From: a virus
DNA: 40,157 bases
IMG/VR virus record: IMGVR_UViG_3300042453_002305
Span: 1-40,157 of that record
Reading direction: 5' to 3' (one strand)
Shown: positions 1-6,245 of the stretch, piece by piece
Layout: each line of letters begins with the position of its first letter
How positions within the stretch are numbered: position 1 is the first letter of the stretch
The notes under the pieces: model-generated
The model's input: only the letters and a program-made list of their open reading frames with translations
Database searches by the model: none
What the model was told of the DNA's origin: nothing
Translations under genes and position numbers: made by a program

Positions 1-369
1 AAGATGTTCGGCAAATCCGTCGAGATCACGGAGGCGCTGTGCGTGGAACACGCGGCGGTGTTCAGTTGGGGCTGGGCGGCGGAAAATCTGCTGACGGCGG
101 CGGCACTGGCCGAATACCAGCGCGTGAAGGCGGCGGCCCTGGCCAAATGCCAGCGCGTGACGGCGGCGGCACTGGCCGAATACGAGCGCGTGTTGGCGCC
201 GGCATGGGCCGAATACGAGCGCGTGAAGGCGGCGGCACTGGCCGAATACCAGCGCGTGAAGGCGGCGGCCCTGGCCGAATACCAACGAGTGACGGCGGCG
301 GCACGGGCGGAATACGAGCGCGTGAAGGCGGCGGCATGGGCGCGCGCATACATCGGAGATAAGTCATGA
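1..369 (+). CDS. 3' part of hendecad-repeat phage protein (copy B)
   Basis: This is the C-terminal part of a protein whose first 26 codons lie at the other contig end (ATG at 40025); read around the junction it is 147 aa. The frame is open from base 1 (AAG = Lys) to the TGA at 367-369. A conserved N-terminal domain (KMFGKSVEITEALCVEHAAV) is followed by about seven 11-residue repeats of the type AAALAEYQRVK and a short tail ending YIGDKS. Eleven-residue periodicity rich in Ala, Leu and Glu suggests a long helix or right-handed coiled coil. I know this domain-plus-AEYERV layout from phage hypothetical proteins; the function is unknown. It is a near-duplicate of the gene at 39643-40032 with more repeats. 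It overlaps the next gene by ATGA. Confidence 0.85.
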   Translation, partial: KMFGKSVEITEALCVEHAAVFSWGWAAENLLTAAALAEYQRVKAAALAKCQRVTAAALAEYERVLAPAWAEYERVKAAALAEYQRVKAAALAEYQRVTAAARAEYERVKAAAWARAYIGDKS

Positions 370-548
370 CCTGGAACCTAATGTACCTGATCCCCGCCGC
401 CGTGTGCGCGCTGGGTGGCCTGATTTGCGCGCAGGACGCCGCGTTCAACATGCGCTTGGGCAAGAACGCCCTTGCCGTTCGGGATGGTCTTTCGACGGTC
501 CTGTGTTGGATCTTGGCAGCGGTTTCGCTTTGGGAGGCGCTGTCATGA
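366..548 (+). CDS. Small two-span membrane protein
   Basis: The 60-aa product has two hydrophobic stretches, around residues 5-22 (MYLIPAAVCALGGLICA) and 40-58 (STVLCWILAAVSLWEAL), joined by a short basic loop. It is probably an inner-membrane protein with two spans. The start ATG overlaps the preceding stop (ATGA) and its own stop overlaps the next ATG, so translation is coupled to both neighbours. I do not recognise the family. Size and topology would fit a holin-like or superinfection-related protein, but it lies in the early-type block far from the late lysis genes, so I leave the function open. Confidence 0.7.
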   Translation: MTWNLMYLIPAAVCALGGLICAQDAAFNMRLGKNALAVRDGLSTVLCWILAAVSLWEALS

Positions 549-817
549 ACCACATCCGCCCCTTCCAAACCCTCGCCAGCCCGACGCTGCGCGCGATCAT
601 GGACGACACCCAGCCGGCGCGCGTGCGTCTGCGCCAGATGGCGGCGCAGTTGGATGGCGCGCTTGTGGCCGGGGAATACCAGCGCCTGAACGACGACCAG
701 CGGTGGGGGCTGCGCTGCTTAGTGTTCGCCATCGAAGCCGTGGCCGACCAACTCGCCGAGGCCGCGCTGCCCCCGCCTTCCCCGCCGCCCCGCCGATGGT
801 GGCGGGTGTTTGGATAA
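545..817 (+). CDS. Hypothetical phage protein
   Basis: This 90-aa product starts at an ATG overlapping the previous stop by four bases. The frame stays open further upstream, but only as a shadow of the membrane-protein gene. The N-terminal two thirds are predicted helical (repeated Leu/Ala/Arg, for example VRLRQMAAQLDGALVAGEYQ), followed by a proline-rich tail (PPPSPPPRRWWRVFG). No catalytic or metal-binding motif is visible and I do not recognise the family. It is the last gene before a 160-bp non-coding gap. Confidence 0.65.
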   Translation: MNHIRPFQTLASPTLRAIMDDTQPARVRLRQMAAQLDGALVAGEYQRLNDDQRWGLRCLVFAIEAVADQLAEAALPPPSPPPRRWWRVFG

Positions 818-977
818 CGGCGCCGCGCGCCGCTCCGCACCGCAGCGCTTCACGTCGCAACGCAACGCAAGGATTTGTTTGGGACTTTCCGCCCCGCACC
901 ACTTTGCAGCGCTCCGCTCCGCGCAGCGTCGCACCGCATCACCGCGCAGCACCACGCCACGCAACGCAAGGAACCCC
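818..977 (+). repeat. Low-complexity GC-rich intergenic segment with CGCAA repeats
   Basis: This 160-bp gap between two gene runs contains tandem CGCAA units and many GCACCGC/GCTCCGC variants. The 13-mer CGCAACGCAAGGA occurs at 861-873 and again at 960-972, where its AAGGA serves as the ribosome-binding site for the Gp157-like gene. The frame at 810 is open through the gap but gives an Arg/Ala/Ser/His-rich peptide typical of non-coding GC-rich DNA. I see no convincing promoter or hairpin. It may be the remnant of a duplicated ribosome-binding segment. Confidence 0.5.
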
Positions 978-1481
978 ATGAACACCCGGGAAATTGCCAT
1001 CGTCACCAGCGCCATCCGCGCGCGTGTGAACGAACTCACGGCCAGCGGCAACACTGACGAAGCCGCGCTGCTGGCAGCCATTGAACAGGACGTGCCAGAC
1101 GCGCACCGGATCGTGACGTTGTTGGTGCGCGCCGTGGGCGAGGCCGAAGCGGAGGCAGACGCCATCACGGAACGCATCGCCGGCCTGGCCGCGCGCAAGG
1201 ATCGCGCCAAGCGCCGGGCGGCGACAATGCGCGGGCTGCTGTTTGCCGCGATGGAGGCGGCGGGGGTGGCGAAGTGGACGCACCCGGAGTTTACGGTTTC
1301 CGTATCTCAGGGGCGCCCCGGCGTCATTATCACGGACGAGGCGGCGCTGCCGGATGAATGTTTCCGCACGGTGCGGGAAATCGACAAGACGAAAATCAAG
1401 CAACTGCTGAGCGAAGGTATCCCCATTGCCGGGGCAGAACTGGCGAATGGCATGCCGACGCTTACCATAAGGAGCAAGTAA
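978..1481 (+). CDS. Gp157-like (siphovirus Gp157 family) protein
   Basis: The 167-aa product begins at an ATG with AAGGA six to ten bases upstream. It has an N-terminal all-helical, probably coiled-coil region rich in Glu/Ala/Arg (AEAEADAITERIAGLAARKDRAKRRAATMRGLLFAAMEAAG). A beta-type C-terminal part follows, with FTVSVSQGRPGVIITDEAALPDECFRTV then DKTKIKQLLSEGIPIAGAEL. This order and the 'LPDE(C/Y)' and 'DK..IK..L..G..I.GA.L' signatures are those of the phage Gp157 family, first linked to phage resistance in Streptococcus thermophilus; its biochemistry is unclear to me. Genes of this family commonly sit beside single-strand annealing proteins, as here. Family assignment is confident, function is not. 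Confidence 0.85.
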   Translation: MNTREIAIVTSAIRARVNELTASGNTDEAALLAAIEQDVPDAHRIVTLLVRAVGEAEAEADAITERIAGLAARKDRAKRRAATMRGLLFAAMEAAGVAKWTHPEFTVSVSQGRPGVIITDEAALPDECFRTVREIDKTKIKQLLSEGIPIAGAELANGMPTLTIRSK

Positions 1482-1482
1482 C

Positions 1483-2268
1483 ATGAGCCTCACCACAACC
1501 ACCCCCGCCGGCAACGCGCTGGTGCCGCAGACCATGGATCAGGCCGTGCGCCTGGCCGAGATGATGGCGCGCGGCAAGCTGGTGCCGAACCACTTGCAAG
1601 GCAGCCCCGGCGACTGCCTAATGGTCATCGAACAAGCGTCCCGCTGGGGCATGTCTCCGTTTGCCGTGGCGCAGTCCACCAGCGTAATTCAGGGCAAGCT
1701 CATGTTCGAAGGCAAGCTTGTTGCCGCCGCGCTGCACACGTCTGGGGCGCTGGCAACCCGCCTCGCCTACGACTATAGCGGCGAAGGCGCGGCCCGGCTG
1801 GTGCGCGTGTCCGCCACACTGGCGGGCGAGACGGCGCCCCGCGCGCTTGACGTGCGGCTGGTCGATGTGAAAACGAACAACCAGCTTTGGACTAAGCAGC
1901 CCGACCAGCAACTGGCCTATGCCGGCACGCGCATCTGGGCGCGGCGCTTCTGCCCCGAAGTCATGCTTGGCGTCTATGCGCCGGAGGAAATGGACGTGCC
2001 GCAGCCGTCGCACCCCGGCCCCACCATCGAAGCCCGCGCCGAGGTGGTGGAACCGCCCGCCGAGCCGAAGCGCACCCTTGGCCAGTTCCTGGACGCGCTG
2101 GAGGTGGAGTTGCGCGCCGCCGACACGTGGGAGGCGGTCGCAGCCATCGGCCAGCGCGATGACGTGGTGCGGGCGCTGGACGTGGCGCGCAACGGGATGT
2201 TGCAGCGGTTGACCGACATGCTCGAAGCCGCCCGGGAACGGACGGCGGTCGCTGGGGAGGATGTGTGA
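1483..2268 (+). CDS. RecT-type single-strand annealing protein
   Basis: The 261-aa product resembles phage RecT-family recombinases. Characteristic stretches are LAEMMARGKLVPNHL, CLMVIEQASRWGMSPFAVAQ, the GKLMFEGKLVAAALHTSGAL block, WTKQPDQQLAY, and RIWARRFCPEVMLGVYAPEE at about residues 148-167. The C-terminal 80 residues (Pro/Glu/Arg-rich, helical) look variable. Such proteins bind and anneal complementary single strands in phage recombination. No partner exonuclease (RecE or lambda Exo type) is adjacent; the VRR-NUC-like nuclease at 34150-34656 is the only nearby nuclease of another kind. It starts one base after the Gp157-like stop and overlaps the next gene by one base (TGATG). Assignment is from remembered family motifs, not an alignment. 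Confidence 0.72.
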   Translation: MSLTTTTPAGNALVPQTMDQAVRLAEMMARGKLVPNHLQGSPGDCLMVIEQASRWGMSPFAVAQSTSVIQGKLMFEGKLVAAALHTSGALATRLAYDYSGEGAARLVRVSATLAGETAPRALDVRLVDVKTNNQLWTKQPDQQLAYAGTRIWARRFCPEVMLGVYAPEEMDVPQPSHPGPTIEARAEVVEPPAEPKRTLGQFLDALEVELRAADTWEAVAAIGQRDDVVRALDVARNGMLQRLTDMLEAARERTAVAGEDV

Positions 2269-2615
2269 TGACACCCGAACGACAGAAGGCCCTAGAGGCC
2301 GTGGCGGCGGCGGCGCGACTTGATGCGCGACGGTCTGGGATAAGTGGCCAACTGGCTGAGAGGCTTGCCGCCCTCGACGCCCTGCCCCCCGATCCCGCGC
2401 CTGCGAGGGAGGTGGTGGAGGTGCGGGCTGTGGTGAAGCGCGACCGGAACACCGGGCGGCTCTTTACGTTTGGCCGAACCGGCGAAACGGATGTGGCGCT
2501 GGTGAACTGGTGCAACGGCTATGAAGTCGTGTGTTTCCTCACCGCCCGCGTCCCGCTGCCCACAGCCCCCACCATCGCCGCCACTGTCCTCCCGCTGACG
2601 GAGGGCGGGCGATGA
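2268..2615 (+). CDS. Hypothetical phage protein
   Basis: This 115-aa product starts at an ATG overlapping the preceding TGA by one base; a GTG one codon earlier (2265) is the alternative. It is helical in its first 45 residues, followed by a beta-rich portion (VVEVRAVVKRDRNTGRLFTF ... VALVNWCNGYEVVCFLTARV). No motif is recognised. It overlaps the next gene by ATGA and belongs to the chain of small genes downstream of the RecT-like gene. Confidence 0.65.
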   Translation: MTPERQKALEAVAAAARLDARRSGISGQLAERLAALDALPPDPAPAREVVEVRAVVKRDRNTGRLFTFGRTGETDVALVNWCNGYEVVCFLTARVPLPTAPTIAATVLPLTEGGR

Positions 2616-2911
2616 ATAACGCGATTTTGGATCGGGCCGCTAACGCCGCATCCCGTGAGGCAACAAGGCAGGGCATAAATGTTCACCACGGCCAATTGTT
2701 CGCCTGTGTCCGCGCCGCCCTCGCCGCCGTGATCCCCGCGATCCAGGCCGAGGCGTTGGAGCGGGCGGCGGCGGTGGTTGAGAATGGACAGGAAACCCAC
2801 CTCAGCACAGCAGACGGAGATAGCCGGTTCCTGACGCCGCGCAGGCACGGCAACCTAGCCGGCGTTGCTTTCGCCGCCGCCATCCGCGCGATGAAGGAGC
2901 CGGGGACATGA
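2612..2911 (+). CDS. Hypothetical phage protein
   Basis: A 99-aa product starting at the ATGA overlap with the previous gene. It is predominantly helical and Ala-rich (AACVRAALAAVIPAIQAEALERAAAVVE-like), with a DGDSRFLTPRRHGNLAGVAFAAAIRAM C-terminal part. Its plan, helix then Ala-rich middle then short basic tail, resembles the paralogous proteins at 3108 and 3538, though sequence identity is weak. Function unknown. Confidence 0.65.
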   Translation: MNNAILDRAANAASREATRQGINVHHGQLFACVRAALAAVIPAIQAEALERAAAVVENGQETHLSTADGDSRFLTPRRHGNLAGVAFAAAIRAMKEPGT

Positions 2912-3111
2912 CCGCGACGTGTGAGACGTGCCGGTGGTGGGATGCTGGCGGCTTCCCGTCGTTCCCGTTGTTCGGGACGTGCAATATTCGTGCTCCCGGG
3001 TCGAGCCCCTATGTTGTTGAGCGCAACGGCATAAAGCTCACGTCGCCATGGCCTATCACGGACGCAGAAGGATGGTGCGGCGAACACCAACCGAAGGAGC
3101 CCACGCCATGA
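2908..3111 (+). CDS. Small Cys-rich (zinc-binding type) phage protein
   Basis: The 67-aa product has CETCRWWD at the N-terminus, then a GTC and a terminal WCGEH. The four Cys and one His are arranged like the small treble-clef or zinc-ribbon proteins common in phage early regions. The start is the ATG overlapping the previous stop. A similar CxxC...C...C microprotein occurs on the other strand at 31174-31437. Metal binding is inferred from Cys spacing only; the biological role is unknown. Confidence 0.7.
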   Translation: MTATCETCRWWDAGGFPSFPLFGTCNIRAPGSSPYVVERNGIKLTSPWPITDAEGWCGEHQPKEPTP

Positions 3112-3413
3112 CCCTCCCTGAACGCATGGTGGAGGCGGCGGCGCGGGCGATGTGGCGGCACCGCTGGCGTGCCTACATGGAAGCCATCGACGACTTTGAA
3201 TGGGCCGACCGCGCCTGGTTGTTGCAGCCTATGGACACGCACCAACGATATGAGGGGTTTGCCCGCGCCTCCCTCCGCGCCGCCCTCGCGCTGGCCGAGG
3301 CGGAGGGGGTTGGGTTGTTCAAGGTGCCGAAACAGGTATTCAGCATGTCAATACACGGCGATGGCCGAAACGCTGCTATCCGCGAAATGCTCGCGGGGAG
3401 GGTGGAGGTGTGA
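3108..3413 (+). CDS. Hypothetical protein, paralogue of 3538-3873
   Basis: The 101-aa product starts with LPERMVEAAARAM, has a variable middle, and ends with ARASLRAALALAEAEGV and LAGRVEV. The gene at 3538-3873 shares all three blocks, and parts are identical at DNA level (26 bp at the 3' end, about 28 bp near the 5' end). The two are therefore internal duplicates with diverged centres. The start overlaps the preceding stop (ATGA). Proteins opening with LPERMVEAAARA are common in proteobacterial phages; their function is unknown. Confidence 0.72.
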   Translation: MTLPERMVEAAARAMWRHRWRAYMEAIDDFEWADRAWLLQPMDTHQRYEGFARASLRAALALAEAEGVGLFKVPKQVFSMSIHGDGRNAAIREMLAGRVEV

Positions 3414-3541
3414 GGCTCCTAATTTCGATCACCTTGGGCGCGCTGGCTGGCTTGGCACTAGGTTCCGTTGATGAATGGAATGGATGGTCCTACGGCGCCG
3501 GCATGATTGCTGGCGTTGTTGTCGCATGGGGGAAGCCATGA
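3410..3541 (+). CDS. 43-aa membrane microprotein (GTG start)
   Basis: This short ORF fills the gap between the two paralogues. The GTG at 3410 overlaps the previous stop (GTGTGA), preceded by GGGAGGGTGGAG as a strong ribosome-binding site. The stop TGA at 3539-3541 overlaps the next ATG at 3538. The product begins MRLLISITLGALAGLALGSV, followed by DEWNGWSYGAG and a second hydrophobic stretch MIAGVVVAW ending GKP. This gives one clear and one probable membrane span. The four-base couplings on both sides argue that it is translated. Function unknown. Confidence 0.65.
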   Translation: MRLLISITLGALAGLALGSVDEWNGWSYGAGMIAGVVVAWGKP

Positions 3542-3873
3542 CCGACCTACCGCAGCGCATGGTGGAGGCGGCGGCGCGGGCGATCTACCACGCCAATCTC
3601 CGCGAGGAAGCTAGCCCATGGGATGTGTTGGTGGCCACGTGCAGCGATAAGCCCGGCACGTTGGGATATCGGGCGCTGGATCGTTGTCGCACGCAAGCCC
3701 GCGCTGCCCTCCGCGCCGCCCTCGCGCTGGCCGAGGCGGAGGGGGTGGTGCTGGTGAGGGTGCCGGGGGAGCGTCCGCTGGCGCGACATCGACAGCCCGG
3801 CGAAACCGTCGAGCATGATGTCGGCTACAACTCTTGCCGCGCCGCCACGCTCGCGGGGAGGGTGGAGGTGTGA
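3538..3873 (+). CDS. Hypothetical protein, paralogue of 3108-3413
   Basis: The 111-aa product carries the same N-terminal block (LPQRMVEAAARAIY), Ala-rich block (ARAALRAALALAEAEGV) and C-terminus (LAGRVEV) as the gene at 3108-3413, with a different middle of about 40 residues. The 26 bases ending at its stop codon are identical to those ending the first copy, including the overlapping start of the next gene. It starts at the ATG overlapping the 43-aa microprotein gene. Function unknown. Confidence 0.72.
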   Translation: MTDLPQRMVEAAARAIYHANLREEASPWDVLVATCSDKPGTLGYRALDRCRTQARAALRAALALAEAEGVVLVRVPGERPLARHRQPGETVEHDVGYNSCRAATLAGRVEV

Positions 3874-4097
3874 GTGCCAAATCCCGCAGGGAACGGCGTC
3901 GCAACGCACGCATCAAACCGCCGCCGTTTCACAAACTTTGTCCTGCTTGCTTTAAGAGTGGCTTTGATGAGCGAAAGGCCCCGCACGACGGGCGCCCGCA
4001 GTTCAAGTGCTACCGTTGCGATCACGTCTGGACGGCTGGCCTAAGCGGTGCGCCGTGGGCCGGCAATGGCGTTAACATCACCGGCGTTCACCCATGA
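3870..4097 (+). CDS. Zinc-ribbon microprotein
   Basis: The 75-aa product starts at the GTG at 3870 that overlaps the previous TGA, using the same GGGAGGGTGGAG ribosome-binding site as at 3410. The alternative upstream ATG (3834) lies inside the previous gene. It has a basic N-terminus (SAKSRRERRRNARIK) then CPAC and CYRCDHVW, about 23 residues apart, a typical two-knuckle zinc ribbon. This is compatible with nucleic-acid binding. No family name is recognised. It overlaps the next gene by ATGA. Confidence 0.7.
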   Translation: MSAKSRRERRRNARIKPPPFHKLCPACFKSGFDERKAPHDGRPQFKCYRCDHVWTAGLSGAPWAGNGVNITGVHP

Positions 4098-4270
4098 CCG
4101 CTGAATGCCGCCCCCCGTCGGGCACACCGGACGGAACTGTGTGCGTAGTTCATTTTGCCGGCGTTGTGACGGTTAACGCAACATGGCGGGATAGTGGGTG
4201 GGACTGGCCGTATCGTTCGCCCGAAGGGCGCAGCCGATACACCGCCGCGCGATCCTGGCAATCGAGCTGA
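4094..4270 (+). CDS. Hypothetical 58-aa protein
   Basis: This small ORF begins at the ATG overlapping the previous stop by four bases and ends with TGA at 4268-4270, 12 bases before the DUF5131 gene. The product runs MTAECRPPSGTPDGTVCVV, then a short beta-type VVTVNATW and a Trp/Tyr/Arg-rich tail (WDWPYRSPEGRSRYTAARSW). No motif is recognised. It is called mainly because it fills a gap in an otherwise gap-free chain of overlapping genes. Confidence 0.5.
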   Translation: MTAECRPPSGTPDGTVCVVHFAGVVTVNATWRDSGWDWPYRSPEGRSRYTAARSWQSS

Positions 4271-4282
4271 AAAGGCTTCGTG

Positions 4283-5239
4283 ATGGCTGAGAACAGCAAG
4301 ATCGAGTGGTGCGACCACACCTTCAACCCATGGGTCGGCTGCACCAAAGTCAGCCCGGCGTGCGACAACTGCTATGCCGAAAGCTGGGCCAAGCGCACCG
4401 GCCAGTCGCAGCTCTGGCAGGGCGATCGCCGCCGCACCAGCGCCGCCAACTGGCAGCAGCCGCTGAAGTGGAACCGCCAGGCCGAGCGCGAAGGCCGCCG
4501 CTTCCGCGTCTTCTGCGCCAGCCTCGCCGACGTCTTCGACAACCAGGTGGCGGACGAATGGCGCGTGGATCTCTGGAAGCTGATCCGCGACACCCCGCAC
4601 CTCGATTGGCTGCTCCTGACGAAGCGCCCACAGAACATCGCCAAAATGCTGCCCGGCCCAGCCGCCGGCTACGATTCCACCATATCTCGGCTTCTCTGGC
4701 GCGATGGATGGAAGAACGTATGGCTCGGCACCACCGCGGAAAACCAGAAACAGCTCGCCGTTCGCGCGTGGCACCTATCGCAAGTGCCGGCAGCCGTTCG
4801 CTTCCTGAGCTGCGAGCCGCTGCTTTCCGGCCTGAACTTTCAAGCCACGAATCGCTGGGGCACGAAATGGGACGTACTGACCGGCCGCATCCTTGACGCG
4901 GTCAGCGGCCCGTCTAGCGTCGGCGGCGTCAGCTGGATCATCGCCGGCGGCGAGTCCGGCCCCGGCGCGCGGCCGATGCATCCCGATTGGGCGCGCTCGC
5001 TGCGGGACCAATGCGCGGCGGCGGGGGTGCCGTTTTTCATGAAGCAGTGGGGGGAATGGGTCGGATTGAACGATTTCTCCGCTGCGCACTGCGGCTGGTG
5101 GAACGGCCTCACCGATGCCGGTCGCCACGCTGTCGCGGTCCAAATGATCGAAGGGCGACAGATGATGCGCCTGGGCAAAAACCGCGCCGGCCGCCTTCTG
5201 GACGGCCGCGAGCACAACGAGTTTCCGGCCAATGCCTGA
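4283..5239 (+). CDS. DUF5131 / phage Gp37-Gp68 family protein
   Basis: The 318-aa product opens with KIEWCDHTFNPWVGC, then TKVSPACDNCYAE. This is the family's hallmark: WCDHTFNPW.GC followed by Cys20-x6-Cys27-x2-Cys30. Downstream are VFCASLADVFDNQV, WLLLTKRP, VWLGTTAENQ, RFLSCEPLL, WIIAGGESGPGARPM and PFFMKQWGEW, all typical of the phage Gp37/Gp68 family. The three-Cys cluster and barrel-like strand pattern suggest a radical-SAM-like iron-sulfur enzyme, but no reaction is established to my knowledge. Its usual neighbour, the three-Cys-motif partner TcmP, is not present. ATG 4283 is chosen; GTG 4280 is possible. The stop lies just inside a deletion scar. Confidence 0.88.
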   Translation: MAENSKIEWCDHTFNPWVGCTKVSPACDNCYAESWAKRTGQSQLWQGDRRRTSAANWQQPLKWNRQAEREGRRFRVFCASLADVFDNQVADEWRVDLWKLIRDTPHLDWLLLTKRPQNIAKMLPGPAAGYDSTISRLLWRDGWKNVWLGTTAENQKQLAVRAWHLSQVPAAVRFLSCEPLLSGLNFQATNRWGTKWDVLTGRILDAVSGPSSVGGVSWIIAGGESGPGARPMHPDWARSLRDQCAAAGVPFFMKQWGEWVGLNDFSAAHCGWWNGLTDAGRHAVAVQMIEGRQMMRLGKNRAGRLLDGREHNEFPANA

Positions 5240-5297
5240 CACCCCTCACCGCGTCCAGCTCCGCCGCACCCGATCACGGGCAGCCGCGTCGTGCTGA
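5232..5297 (+). pseudogene. 5' remnant of a DUF4326-type gene
   Basis: From the ATG at 5232, overlapping the DUF5131 stop, the frame reads MPDTPHRVQLRRTR and then SRAAASC before a TGA at 5295. 'P.RVQLRRT(K/R)GWR.P' is the opening of DUF4326 phage proteins, which normally continue for about 100 residues with WGNPF. Here only about the first 14 residues survive; the rest is out of context. The following DNA, in another frame, encodes the end of an HNH protein, so the junction near 5270-5280 looks like an internal deletion that fused two gene fragments. Confidence 0.55.
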
Positions 5298-5470
5298 CGG
5301 TGGCGCACATCCTGAACGATGCGCCCGAGGATGTGCGACCGCAGAACCTTGCCGCGTTGTGCCAGCGTTGCCACAACCGGCACGACGCCAAGAGAAGGGC
5401 GAATGGCATCCGGCTGCGGGCCATGAACACGCCAGACCTGCTGGCGCATTGCGGAGCCGCCCGCCGATGA
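5240..5470 (+). pseudogene. 3' remnant of an HNH endonuclease gene
   Basis: The frame directly after the DUF5131 stop (same frame) is open and reads SRVVLTVAHILNDAPEDVRP and then NLAALCQRCHNRHDAKRRA. This matches the C-terminal half of small phage HNH nucleases, with the AH, N-L-x-A-L-C and CxxCH elements. The N-terminal half with the first Cys pair is missing and there is no upstream ATG; the first plausible start is GTG 5291. The piece is probably non-functional. It ends in TGA 5468-5470 overlapping the next ATG, as an intact gene in this array would. Confidence 0.6.
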
Positions 5471-5538
5471 GTGACGATGTGAAATGGACAGCCCGCGAAA
5501 CCACGGCCTGCGGGAAAATGGAGGTGTATGATGAGTGA
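5467..5538 (+). CDS. 23-aa ORF, possible leader or gene remnant
   Basis: The ATG at 5467 overlaps the HNH-remnant stop and gives a 23-aa peptide (MSDDVKWTARETTACGKMEV then YDE) that ends at 5538 inside the next gene. Its first bases, ATGAGTGACGA, are repeated at the start of the next gene at 5531, which suggests a local duplication. It could be a coupling leader or another truncated gene. Coding status is uncertain. Confidence 0.3.
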   Translation: MSDDVKWTARETTACGKMEVYDE

Positions 5539-5917
5539 CGACGACAACCGGCTGCCGCCGTGCCCGTTTTGTGGTGGGGAGGCGGAATACGACAATGCCG
5601 ACGAGAACGCATCGCGCTGGATTTGGTGTCGAGGTTGTGGCGCGAGGGCTAGCGTAGGGCTTTCAGACGAAGACGCCCGCGCCGCCTGGAACCGCCGCGC
5701 GTCGGGGTGGCAGCCGATCGAGACGGCGCCGAGGGATGGGGAGCCGATCATGATCGGTTGCAGCCGCACTCAATCGCAGCGGTGGGCTGTCTGGTCCGGT
5801 GGCATGTGGCGCGATGGCCAGGATTTTGCTGGCGGCCGGATATCTGGCGTTCCGTCGCCTACTCACTGGCGCCCGCTTTTTACGCCACCCGCCGCCCCGG
5901 AAGCCCGCCATGACTGA
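5531..5917 (+). CDS. Lar-like zinc finger plus DUF551-like domain protein
   Basis: The 128-aa product has an N-terminal Lar-type finger: LPPCPFCGGEAEY, then WIWCRGCGARA, then DEDARAAWNRRA. This is the CPFCG..A...W...C..CGA....S..EA...WN.R pattern of the restriction-alleviation Lar family. From about residue 59 it continues with GWQPIETAPRDGEPIMIG and ends THWRPLFTPP, the pattern of DUF551. Lar of the Rac prophage modulates type I restriction; whether this fusion does so is unknown. ATG 5531 is favoured over 5528 because GGAGG at 5520-5524 is then six bases away. It overlaps the next gene by eight bases. Confidence 0.8.
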   Translation: MSDDDNRLPPCPFCGGEAEYDNADENASRWIWCRGCGARASVGLSDEDARAAWNRRASGWQPIETAPRDGEPIMIGCSRTQSQRWAVWSGGMWRDGQDFAGGRISGVPSPTHWRPLFTPPAAPEARHD

Positions 5918-6236
5918 CGCGCGATGCGAGCCGCCGGATGCAATAGAAGCTGCCGGCAATGCGATCATTGAAGCCCTGCGGGGCCGCCGTGGGTTTACGT
6001 CGCTGCTTGACAGCATTGATGATGACATATTGGCGGCGTTAAAGGTTACGGTAGGGTTGAAGGCCGTGCGGGCATACTTGGATGCTGCCCCCGTCGCCAC
6101 CCCCGCCACCGTGCGGGCGCTGGTGGAGGCGTTGGAGGGGGCTTTAGACCACTTGCAATTCCATGGCGACATGTATTGGAAGGGTGAAGACCACGCTCGC
6201 GCCGTTCTAGCCCGCGCCAAAGCGGAAGGGCTTTAG
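5910..6236 (+). CDS. Hypothetical phage protein, last gene of the rightward block
   Basis: The 108-aa product starts at ATG 5910 inside the end of the previous gene; a longer open frame upstream is a shadow of that gene. It is mostly helical (AIEAAGNAIIEALRGRRG, LLDSIDDDILAALKV) with a C-terminal LVEALEGALDHLQ ... DHARAVLARAKAEGL. The C-terminal pattern resembles many short phage proteins ending in a helix-loop-helix, but I do not recognise a family. It converges with the late operon; the two stop codons overlap inside a shared hairpin. Confidence 0.65.
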   Translation: MTDARCEPPDAIEAAGNAIIEALRGRRGFTSLLDSIDDDILAALKVTVGLKAVRAYLDAAPVATPATVRALVEALEGALDHLQFHGDMYWKGEDHARAVLARAKAEGL

Positions 6237-6245
6237 CCCTGCCGC
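6222..6245. terminator. Bidirectional hairpin over convergent stop codons
   Basis: The sequence forms GCGG-A-AGGGC, loop TTTA, GCCCT-G-CCGC: nine base pairs with one A/G mismatch. The loop and its edge contain both stop codons (TAG of the plus gene at 6234-6236, TAA of the minus gene at 6235-6233). There is no U-tract on either strand, so efficiency is uncertain. Its position exactly between converging operons supports a shared termination or insulation role. Confidence 0.5.

Noticed and set aside
1-58. Defined long terminal repeat of a linear virion genome
   Set aside because: The 58-bp identity is short and falls in a tandemly duplicated coding region; assembly overlap of a circular map explains it better. 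A true terminal repeat cannot be judged without read data.
4987-5538. 183-codon plus-strand frame across the DUF5131 end and deletion scar
   Set aside because: Arg/Pro/Ala-rich shadow frame; the other two frames contain recognisable DUF4326 and HNH pieces. Its last 24 codons are listed separately as a weak 23-aa ORF.
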